From positions 434,001 to 498,000 of the forward strand of contig JBLHVN010000001.1 in the NCBI GenBank assembly GCA_047630275.1: 64,000 bases of DNA, in the 5' to 3' direction. The notes below the pieces were generated by a model. It searched no databases, had not been told where the DNA came from, and saw only the letters and a list, made by a program, of their open reading frames with translations. The translations under genes and the position numbers were made by a program. Source of the stretch: GCA-2720865 sp047630275. Its GTDB lineage: Bacteria > Bdellovibrionota > Bacteriovoracia > Bacteriovoracales > Bacteriovoracaceae. This document shows, piece by piece, positions 8,704 to 15,764 of the stretch. How positions within the stretch are numbered: position 1 is the first letter of the stretch; each line of letters starts with the position of its first letter.

Positions 8704-9554
8704 GACCAGCGTGGCTTCAGGAATTATATCCTTTTAAGAATAATTATATGACCGTCGAAGGAAACGAACTTCATTACGTTGATGAAGGAGAAGGGGAGCC
8801 TATTTTAATGGTTCACGGTAACCCTACTTGGTCTTTTTATTATAGAGATCTTATTAAAGAGTTCTCTAAGTCTAATAGAGTGATAGCTCCTGATCATATA
8901 GGTTGCGGTTTCTCTGATAAGCCTCAAGACTATGAATATATGTTAGAGAATCATATCTCGAATATTGAAAAGTTAGTGGCAAAGCTTGAGCTTAAAGGAA
9001 TCACATTAGTGGTTCATGATTGGGGCGGGGCCATTGGGTTTGGATTGGCCACTCGTCATCCTGATCTTATTAAAAAGATCATTATCTTAAACACGGCCGC
9101 TTATACTTGTGATTATATCCCACCACAGATCAATATTTGCAGAACCCCTATCATTGGAGAAGCTGTGATCCGCGGTTTTAACGCTTTTGCTGGTCCTGCC
9201 ACTCATATGGCCGTTGAAAAACCACTAAGTAAGAATGTTAAGAAAGGCTACTTACTTCCTTATAATAATTATAAAAATAGAATCGCTACTGCTAAGTTTG
9301 TCACAGATATCCCTATGAAGAAAACTCATAGGAGCTATAAGACTTTAGAGACCATTGAAAACAAATTATCTAGCCTAACATGCCCAAAGCTCGTTCTTTG
9401 GGGAAGAAAGGACTTTTGTTTTAATGATTACTTCTTAAACCGCTGGAGGAATATCTATCCTGAAGCGACCTATAAGATCTTTGAAGAGGCCGGTCACTAT
9501 GTCATTGAAGATGAGAGTGCCGCTGTTATCAAAGAGATGCGGGCCTTTATATGA
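8697..9554 (+). CDS. oleB: OleB, alpha/beta-hydrolase-fold beta-lactone decarboxylase
   Basis: A 285-residue protein of the haloalkane-dehalogenase-like branch, with the oxyanion segment MVHGNPTWSFYYR, nucleophile Asp108 in VVHDWGGAIGF and catalytic His267 in EEAGHYVIEDE. In Ole pathways this protein removes CO2 from the beta-lactone made by OleC, giving the cis-olefin. Two adjacent GTG codons (8697 and 8700) are possible starts; the second gives a 4-base overlap with the oleA stop. It overlaps oleC by ATGA. OleB and OleC are separate proteins here, rather than the OleBC fusion found in some actinobacteria. Confidence 0.9.
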   Translation: MVRPAWLQELYPFKNNYMTVEGNELHYVDEGEGEPILMVHGNPTWSFYYRDLIKEFSKSNRVIAPDHIGCGFSDKPQDYEYMLENHISNIEKLVAKLELKGITLVVHDWGGAIGFGLATRHPDLIKKIIILNTAAYTCDYIPPQINICRTPIIGEAVIRGFNAFAGPATHMAVEKPLSKNVKKGYLLPYNNYKNRIATAKFVTDIPMKKTHRSYKTLETIENKLSSLTCPKLVLWGRKDFCFNDYFLNRWRNIYPEATYKIFEEAGHYVIEDESAAVIKEMRAFI

Positions 9555-11164
9555 ATATAGCGGATAACCTCACAAGGATCTCAGCTCAATTTCCTGATAA
9601 AACAGCTGTTCGATTTCCTGTGAAAACAGGAGAAGGCTACTTATATAAGGATCTAAGTTTTAATGAGCTTGAAACAAAGATCAATAAGTACGCTAATGGT
9701 CTTATCGATGCAGGGTTTAAGCGAGGTCAAAAGGTTCTTCTCTTTGTAAGACCCTCTTTAGAGTTTCACGCTTTAGTCTTTGCTCTTTATAAGATCGGAG
9801 CAATTCCTCTTCTCATCGACCCAGGTATGGGAAGAAAGAATCTATTGTCAGCGATTAAAGAAGTTCAGCCCGAAGGCTTAGTAGCGGAAGCTGAAGTTCA
9901 TTTCTTAAGCCTTCTTTTCTCTGATGCCTTTAAATCAGTTAAGCATAAGATTACAACCAAGGGGATAACTTGGGGGAAGATGAGAAAGCTCTCAGATCTC
10001 TTAAACTATCCAGATACTTTTAAGGCCGAGCAACTTGAAGAAGATGAAATGGCCGCCATTTTATTTACTTCAGGAGGAACTGGTAGACCTAAAGGAGTTG
10101 TCTATAGTCATAAGATTCTTTACGAACAAACCAATGTTTTAAAAGAGCTCTTTGATTTAGATGAAAACGAAACTGACCTTCCTGGCTTTCCATTATTTAG
10201 CCTTTTTACCTTATCCATGGGAATGACTTCAGTTATTCCCGATATGGATCCCTCTAAGCCAGCAAAGGCTGATCCTAAAAGCTTAGTGCAAAATATCCTT
10301 GATACAAACGCTAGCTTTGTGGCCGGTAGCCCTGCAATTTGGGAAGGACTTGGAAAGTACTGCAAGAAAAATAAGATCACTCTTCCATCAGTTAAATACT
10401 TAGTTATGTTTGGCGCTCCAGTTAGAAATGAAATCCACCGCATGTTTAAAGATGTTCTACCTAATGGAACAACCTATACCCCTTATGGTGCCACTGAATC
10501 TCTTCCTGTGGCGAATATATCTGGACGAGAAGTCTTAAAAGAGACGGCAAGTTTAACAGAGTCTGGAATGGGGACATGTGTTGGGCATCCTGTGCCTGGA
10601 ACAATGGTTAAAATCATCAAGTATGTTGATGGACCAATTTCAACTTTGAATCAAGCCGTTGAATTAAAGACTAGTGAGATCGGTGAGATCATCGTCCATG
10701 GTGACGTTGTCACTAGAACCTATTTTAATGCGGAAAATGAAACTTTAGCGGCTAAGATCTACGATCTTGATAAGATCTGGCACCGGATCGGTGATATGGG
10801 TTATCTTGATGAAAAAGGAAGGCTATGGTTTTGTGGGCGTAAGTCTCATAAAGTAGAAACTCTTAGTGGACCACTTTATACGATTCCTTGTGAGGCCATC
10901 TTTAATAATCATCCAGGAGTTAGAAGATCGGCCCTTGTTGAGATCAATAAGATTCCTCGCATCGTTATTGAAAGAAATAAAATCGGAAAAACAATCAATA
11001 AAGATAAGCTTAAACAAGAGTTAGTAGAACTGGCCTCTCACCACCCTCATACCAAAGATATTAAAGACGTTTTTTATAAGAAAACCTTTCCCGTTGATGT
11101 TAGGCATAATATTAAGATTGACCGCCTAAAGATCCGAGATGAATTTCAAAGAGGAAGTCGATGA
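9551..11164 (+). CDS. oleC: OleC, AMP-dependent beta-lactone synthetase
   Basis: A 537-residue member of the ANL adenylate-forming superfamily with the phosphate loop TSGGTGRPKGVVYSH, the aromatic/acid motif TPYGATES and the hinge region WHRIGDMGYLDEKGRLWFCG. OleC activates the beta-hydroxy acid from OleD with ATP and closes a beta-lactone. The assignment over ordinary acyl-CoA synthetases rests on the oleA-B-C-D order and the length. It overlaps oleB and oleD by 4 bases each, so synthesis of the four Ole proteins is coupled. OleB, OleC and OleD are known to assemble together in other bacteria. Confidence 0.92.
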   Translation: MNIADNLTRISAQFPDKTAVRFPVKTGEGYLYKDLSFNELETKINKYANGLIDAGFKRGQKVLLFVRPSLEFHALVFALYKIGAIPLLIDPGMGRKNLLSAIKEVQPEGLVAEAEVHFLSLLFSDAFKSVKHKITTKGITWGKMRKLSDLLNYPDTFKAEQLEEDEMAAILFTSGGTGRPKGVVYSHKILYEQTNVLKELFDLDENETDLPGFPLFSLFTLSMGMTSVIPDMDPSKPAKADPKSLVQNILDTNASFVAGSPAIWEGLGKYCKKNKITLPSVKYLVMFGAPVRNEIHRMFKDVLPNGTTYTPYGATESLPVANISGREVLKETASLTESGMGTCVGHPVPGTMVKIIKYVDGPISTLNQAVELKTSEIGEIIVHGDVVTRTYFNAENETLAAKIYDLDKIWHRIGDMGYLDEKGRLWFCGRKSHKVETLSGPLYTIPCEAIFNNHPGVRRSALVEINKIPRIVIERNKIGKTINKDKLKQELVELASHHPHTKDIKDVFYKKTFPVDVRHNIKIDRLKIRDEFQRGSR

Positions 11165-12138
11165 AGATACTAGTAACAGGGGCAGGGGGCTTTCTTGGCC
11201 GTCACTTATGTAAGAGCCTTCAAGAAAAAGGTCACACCATCACTAACTTCTCAAGAAGTAGTTACCCCGATCTAAAAGAACAGGGGATTGATACCATTCA
11301 AGGGGATATCTCAGATGCCTTAACAGTGGAGATGGCCTTAGAAGGAATGGATGCGGTCTTTCACGTCGCTTCAAAGGTTGGGATCTGGGGAAAGTATGAA
11401 GATTATTATAGAACCAATGTCATTGGGACTCAAAATATAATTGATGGCTGTAAGAAACGCGGAATTTCCAGACTTGTCTATACAAGTTCTCCTTCAGTTG
11501 TGTTTGGAACCGAAAGCCTTTTAGGTGTTGGTGAAGAGCAGGCCTATCCTGAAAAATATATTTCTCACTACGCAAAGACAAAGGCCTTAGCAGAGCAAAA
11601 AGTTCTTAAGGCCAATGATGAAAGCTTGGCCACCGTTGCCTTAAGACCGCATCTTATCTTTGGTCCTGGGGATCATCATATCTTTCCTCGCATTGTTGAT
11701 AGAGCAAGGTCAGGAAAACTAAAAAGAGTTGGAAACGGCAAGAACATGGTGGATGTCATCTATGTTAAAAATGCAGTAGATGCACACATTAGCGCCTTTG
11801 AAAAATTAGAAATTGGAAGTCAGGTCTCTGGAAAAGCCTATTTTCTCGGGCAAGAAGATCCGGTTAATCTATGGGACTTTATTGACGATATCTTAGTCCG
11901 CCATAAAGTGGCCCCTCTAAAGAGTAAGATCTCTGAAGGCGCAGCCTATAAGATCGGCTGGCTTATGGAAAAAGGCTACGGCCTATTTGGAATCAAAGCA
12001 GAACCACCTATGACAAGATTCATGGCGCTTCAGCTTTCGTGCTCCCATTACTTTAGTCATAAAAATGCAGAAAAAGATTTAGAATTTGTTCCTAGGGTTT
12101 CATTGAAACAGGCCCTAGATGAGACAGTGAGGCTATAA
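11161..12138 (+). CDS. oleD: OleD, NADPH-dependent 2-alkyl-3-ketoacid reductase
   Basis: A 325-residue extended short-chain dehydrogenase with the nucleotide-binding motif VTGAGGFLGRHL at the N-terminus, the catalytic Tyr137/Lys141 in HYAKTKALAE, and a serine in YTSSPSVVFG. OleD reduces the beta-keto group left by OleA, giving the beta-hydroxy acid for OleC. It resembles 3-beta-hydroxysteroid dehydrogenases, a usual mis-annotation of this family; the gene order settles the call. Its stop overlaps the next start (TAATG). Confidence 0.92.
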   Translation: MKILVTGAGGFLGRHLCKSLQEKGHTITNFSRSSYPDLKEQGIDTIQGDISDALTVEMALEGMDAVFHVASKVGIWGKYEDYYRTNVIGTQNIIDGCKKRGISRLVYTSSPSVVFGTESLLGVGEEQAYPEKYISHYAKTKALAEQKVLKANDESLATVALRPHLIFGPGDHHIFPRIVDRARSGKLKRVGNGKNMVDVIYVKNAVDAHISAFEKLEIGSQVSGKAYFLGQEDPVNLWDFIDDILVRHKVAPLKSKISEGAAYKIGWLMEKGYGLFGIKAEPPMTRFMALQLSCSHYFSHKNAEKDLEFVPRVSLKQALDETVRL

Positions 12139-13562
12139 TGTTATTTAAGAAAAAAGATGAAATCACTTCCGAGTACGAAACCATTATCATTGGTGGGGGA
12201 CTGGCAGGTTTAACAGCAGCAAATAAGCTCGCTAAGAATGGACGAAAGGTTCTTCTTCTAGAGGCCCATAATAAATTAGGCGGCTTTGCTACTTGGTTTA
12301 AAAGAGCTCAAGGAGATCATATCTTTGATATTTCTTTACACGGATTTCCTGTAGGAATGATCAAGACTTGTAAGAAGTACTGGAACAAAGACATCGCCAG
12401 TAGGATTGTTCAGTTAAAGGGCGTTCGTTTTGTGAACCCTATGTATTCCCTTCAATCAGACTTTACCGTCGATGACTTTAAGAGCAAGCTAACAGATCAT
12501 TTTAAATGCCCTAATGAACAAGTAGAGACCTTCTTTGATGAACTCATGAATATGAATTATTATGACGCTCCAAAGATGACTAATGGTGAGCTGCTTAATC
12601 ATTACTTCCCAGATAGAAACGATGTTCACCGCTTCTTATTAGAGCCGATTGTTTATGCTAATGGATCAACTTTAGAAGACCCGGGCATTACCTATGGAAT
12701 CGTTTTTTCTAACTTTATGAGCAAGGGCGTTTTTACTTTCGAAGGGGGAACGGATCTTATTATCTCAATGATGAAGGATGAGCTTCTCAAGAATGAAGTT
12801 GATATTAAGCTTCAATCAAAAGTGGATAGGATCGTCTTTGAAGAAGGCCCTAATGGCAAACGCGCCATTGGCGTTGAAGTTAACGGTAAACTGATTCGTT
12901 CTAAATCAGTACTTTCAAATGGAAACTTGATGAGCACCATCTTTAAGATGGCAGGGGAAGAAAACTTCAAGCCAGAGTTCATTGAAAAAGCAAAAGAAGT
13001 TAGGCTCAATACGAGCTCATGCCAAGTCTATATGGGTATTAAAAAAGGTGAGAGCATTCCTAATATTGGAGACCTTATCTTCTACTCTGAAGCTCCTGAG
13101 TTTAAAACAGATGAACTCTTAGATATTAAGACAAGTTCTAGAACTTTCTCTGTTTATTATCCTAAAACGAGAGACGATGACCGCTATACAATCGTCGCCT
13201 CCACCAATGCTCGCTATGAAGATTGGAATAATTTGACTGACGAAGAGTATGAAGTTGAAAAGAATAGAATGATTGAAGACACACTTGTGGCCATAGAAAA
13301 ACTGGTTCCTGGGGTTCGTGAAAAGATCGACTTTCTTCAGGCCTCTACACCAAAGACTATTAAGAAATACACTCACCATGAAAAAGGATCTTCATTTGGG
13401 ACTAAGTTTGAGGGCCTTGATATTTCAATGGGTCTTCATAAAGAAGTTGATGGATTGTTTCATTCAGGAAGTGTTGGCATTATCATGTCTGGTTGGCTTG
13501 GGGCTGCAAACTATGGCGTTATTCAATCTTACGAAGTAGAGAACTACTTAGACAGGGTATAG
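12138..13562 (+). CDS. CrtI-family FAD-dependent oxidoreductase, copy 2
   Basis: A 474-residue flavoprotein with the FAD motif IIIGGGLAGLTAANKLA near residue 15, then LLLEAHNKLGGFATWF, and a C-terminal GLFHSGSVGIIMSGWLGAANYG block. It shares architecture with the copy upstream of oleA (for example PKTIKKYTHHEKGSSFGT here against PTTIKKFTSHHGGTVYGS there), yet the two are clearly divergent, so they probably do different steps rather than being a recent duplication. It begins directly at the oleD stop and is followed 8 bases later by the FabG-like gene. The reaction (desaturation, saturation or isomerisation of an acyl or olefin chain) is not decidable from sequence. Confidence 0.85.
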   Translation: MLFKKKDEITSEYETIIIGGGLAGLTAANKLAKNGRKVLLLEAHNKLGGFATWFKRAQGDHIFDISLHGFPVGMIKTCKKYWNKDIASRIVQLKGVRFVNPMYSLQSDFTVDDFKSKLTDHFKCPNEQVETFFDELMNMNYYDAPKMTNGELLNHYFPDRNDVHRFLLEPIVYANGSTLEDPGITYGIVFSNFMSKGVFTFEGGTDLIISMMKDELLKNEVDIKLQSKVDRIVFEEGPNGKRAIGVEVNGKLIRSKSVLSNGNLMSTIFKMAGEENFKPEFIEKAKEVRLNTSSCQVYMGIKKGESIPNIGDLIFYSEAPEFKTDELLDIKTSSRTFSVYYPKTRDDDRYTIVASTNARYEDWNNLTDEEYEVEKNRMIEDTLVAIEKLVPGVREKIDFLQASTPKTIKKYTHHEKGSSFGTKFEGLDISMGLHKEVDGLFHSGSVGIIMSGWLGAANYGVIQSYEVENYLDRV

Positions 13563-13570
13563 GAAATATT

Positions 13571-14311
13571 ATGATGGATTTTACTGATCAAAGAGTCATT
13601 ATCACTGGTGGAACCAGAGGAATCGGTAGAGGAATTGCTACTGAATTTCTAAAAGCAGGGGCCACTGTTATCGCTACCTACGCAGGTAATGACAAAGCGG
13701 CAGAAGACTTTAAGAATGACCTTGGTGAGCTTGGTAAGAATATTGAAACCTATAAGTTTGATGTCACTGACACTAAAGCCGTAGAAGAGTTTTATAAGCA
13801 TATTGAAGATAAGTATCCTTCAATTGAAGTCTTAGTTAATAATTCAGGCATCAGAAAAGATTCTATGACGGCCCTTATGAGTGATGATGATTGGAACCGT
13901 GTTCTAGATGTAAACCTCGGCGGAACATTCTTTATGAGCCGCGGGATCATCCGTCACTTTATGGGAAATAAGTATGGTCGTATTATTAATATGAGTTCTA
14001 TTGGCGGATCTTTAGGTCTTGCGGGGCAAGCTAATTATGCTGCTTCAAAAGCCGGTCAAGTGGCCTTAACTAAGACTCTTTCTAAAGAACTTGGTAAAAA
14101 GAAGATCACCGTCAATTCAGTATGCCCCGGATTCATTGATACAGAGCTCATCGAAGACCTACCTGAAGATCAGGTTAAAGAATATAAAAAATCAGTTCCT
14201 TTAAGAAGATTTGGAACAACCACAGAAGTCGCTCACGCGGTTATGTTTCTAGCCTCAAGAGAAGCTAGTTATATTACAGGAACAACTCTTGAAGTAGCTG
14301 GCGGTTTATAA
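13571..14311 (+). CDS. FabG-like 3-ketoacyl-ACP reductase
   Basis: About 246 residues when started at the ATG at 13571, which follows AGGAAA; the frame is open further upstream but overlaps the flavoprotein gene. It has the NADPH motif TGGTRGIGRG and the catalytic set Ser142/143, Tyr156 and Lys160 (ANYAASKAG), plus the VNNSG block typical of classical short-chain dehydrogenases. It should reduce 3-ketoacyl-ACP made by the FabF-type enzyme of the operon. It ends at TAATG, overlapping the dehydratase gene. A second atg at 13574 is an equally possible start. Confidence 0.88.
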   Translation: MMDFTDQRVIITGGTRGIGRGIATEFLKAGATVIATYAGNDKAAEDFKNDLGELGKNIETYKFDVTDTKAVEEFYKHIEDKYPSIEVLVNNSGIRKDSMTALMSDDDWNRVLDVNLGGTFFMSRGIIRHFMGNKYGRIINMSSIGGSLGLAGQANYAASKAGQVALTKTLSKELGKKKITVNSVCPGFIDTELIEDLPEDQVKEYKKSVPLRRFGTTTEVAHAVMFLASREASYITGTTLEVAGGL

Positions 14312-14706
14312 TGGATATAAAAGACTTAATTCCTCAAAGAGAACCTTTTCTTTTCATCGATACAGTTGTTGAGAAAGGGGAGGCTCATATCCACGCTCAA
14401 AAGACCTTAACCGGAGAAGAAGATTTCTTTAAAGGTCACTTTCCTGGAAACCCTATTATGCCAGGGGTTTTAATGTGTGAAGCTTGTTTTCAAGCGGGTG
14501 CTGCACTCTTATCTGGAGGAGAAGGCCTTGGAGTCGTTACCAGAATCCGTGATACAAAGTTTAAAGGCATGGTAAGACCGGGGGACGTTCTTGATATCAA
14601 AGTCGAAGTAGAAGAGCGTATTAGTAATGCTGTTTACTGCAAGGGGCATATCGAAGTTGAAGGTAAAAAAGTGGTTCAAATAAAGTTTCAAGTGGCCGAG
14701 GTCTAG
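14311..14706 (+). CDS. FabZ-like 3-hydroxyacyl-ACP dehydratase
   Basis: A 131-residue hot-dog-fold protein with His43 and Glu57 in the KGHFPGNPIMPGVLMCEA block, the same 14-residue spacing as in FabZ. It would dehydrate 3-hydroxyacyl-ACP to trans-2-enoyl-ACP. Its length is slightly short for FabZ (about 150), lacking part of the N-terminal helix. It abuts the enoyl reductase-like gene with no gap. FabA-type isomerase activity cannot be excluded by sequence alone, but the active-site glutamate (FabA has Asp) points to FabZ. Confidence 0.88.
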   Translation: MDIKDLIPQREPFLFIDTVVEKGEAHIHAQKTLTGEEDFFKGHFPGNPIMPGVLMCEACFQAGAALLSGGEGLGVVTRIRDTKFKGMVRPGDVLDIKVEVEERISNAVYCKGHIEVEGKKVVQIKFQVAEV

Positions 14707-15504
14707 ATGGATTTTTTAAAAGTAAGTGGAAAGACATATTTTATAACTGGCGTCGCTAATAAAAAATCAGTCGCCTATTTTACGGCCAAGGGATTATTAG
14801 AAAATGGGGCTAAACTTATTTTCTCAGTCTTAAACGACGAGGTTAAAGAGAAGTGCCAAAAACTTTTTCCTGAATCTGACGTCTATGTTTGTAATGTAGA
14901 AGACGAAGATTCAATTGCTGAAATGGCAGCTGAATTTATTAAAAAAGAAGTCAAACTCGCAGGATTTGTTCACTCAATTGCCTTTGCCAACTACTCAGAA
15001 GGAATCAAACCTTTTCATGAAACAAAGGTGGCCGACTTTCTTCAGGCGACTAATATTAGCTGCCTAAGTTTAATCACCTTAACAAACGCCCTCAAAGAGT
15101 GCTTTGAAAAGGACGCGAGTATTGTGACTATCTCCATTTCAAACACCAGAGCGACTAGTTATGGATATATGGGGCCTATCAAGGCCACTCTTGATGCAAG
15201 CGTAGATTTTCTTGCAAAATCTCTAAGCGAATTTAGCAATATAAGAGTCAACGCTGTTTGTTCAGGACCTCTTAAGACAAGCGCATCAGCAGGCATTCCT
15301 GGTTATATTAATAATTATATCTTTGCCGAACAATTAACCCTTCGAAAACTAGCTCTTAAAACTCAAGAGACAGCAAATACAGCACTCTTTCTTTTAAGTC
15401 CTGCTAGTAGTGGGATCAATGCATCTGGAATCGTTGTTGACGCTGGGATGGCCGTAAATTACTTCGACCAAAAAGTTGTCAATAAGGTAGCCGATTCTCT
15501 CTAA
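14707..15504 (+). CDS. FabI-like enoyl-ACP reductase, last gene of ole operon
   Basis: A 265-residue atypical short-chain dehydrogenase of the FabI type: it has the VHSIAFA block and the Tyr-x6-Lys pair (Tyr152, Lys159 in YGYMGPIK) characteristic of enoyl reductases, in contrast to the Tyr-x3-Lys of ketoreductases. It completes the reductive cycle, so the operon can make saturated chains as well as unsaturated ones. The segment before the tyrosine (SISNTRATSY) differs from typical FabI (LTYLGAERAIPNY), so substrate range may differ. The operon ends here, just ahead of a pair of GGTACC-containing repeats. Confidence 0.85.
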   Translation: MDFLKVSGKTYFITGVANKKSVAYFTAKGLLENGAKLIFSVLNDEVKEKCQKLFPESDVYVCNVEDEDSIAEMAAEFIKKEVKLAGFVHSIAFANYSEGIKPFHETKVADFLQATNISCLSLITLTNALKECFEKDASIVTISISNTRATSYGYMGPIKATLDASVDFLAKSLSEFSNIRVNAVCSGPLKTSASAGIPGYINNYIFAEQLTLRKLALKTQETANTALFLLSPASSGINASGIVVDAGMAVNYFDQKVVNKVADSL

Positions 15505-15513
15505 AGAGGTACC

Positions 15514-15760
15514 TAAAGAGGTACCTGGTTACTTGCTAATATGAAATAGTTATTGATTTTAGATATGTCTAAGAATTATAATTGAAAAACTGGTGTGGTG
15601 GCTAACTTAGCCCCTGCAGGAACTTGGCTTTTACCACACCAGAAAACACATTTATTCAAAGTGATTTTCTAGTACTATTGTCGCCATCCTAAATATTGTA
15701 ATTAAATTATAAGAATCTAAGTCTCTATTTTTCTTTTATGCAAGTGACCAGGTACCTTTA
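15514..15760. repeat. 247-bp element bounded by GGTACC-type inverted repeats
   Basis: The left end (15514-15536) contains GGTACCTGGTTACTTGC and the right end (15740-15760) its near-perfect reverse complement GCAAGTGACCAGGTACC, with one mismatch. A second partial copy of the left end (TAAAGAGGTACC) sits just before it at 15502-15513. The element fills the whole gap between two convergent genes. Its size and layout match the REPIN-like pair beside the transposase near 31.7 kb, although the interior sequences differ. It carries no open reading frame of note. Confidence 0.55.
15590..15642 (-). terminator. Probable terminator of the repeat lipoprotein gene
   Basis: CTGGTGTGGT (15590-15599) pairs perfectly with ACCACACCAG (15633-15642). 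Read on the minus strand, the second arm is followed by TTTTTC, as in an intrinsic terminator for the leftward gene ending at 15765. The 33-base interior holds two further small palindromes (GGCTAACTTAGCC and CCTGCAGG), so a structured RNA is an alternative. Confidence 0.5.
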
Positions 15761-15764
15761 GGGG

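Noticed and set aside
13318..13539. 73-residue frame overlapping the second CrtI-type gene in another phase
   Set aside because: Entirely inside a strongly supported flavoprotein gene.
6287..13562. Carotenoid biosynthesis cluster, suggested by the two CrtI-type genes
   Set aside because: No phytoene synthase, cyclase or prenyl transferase is present; all neighbours act on fatty acyl chains or olefins.
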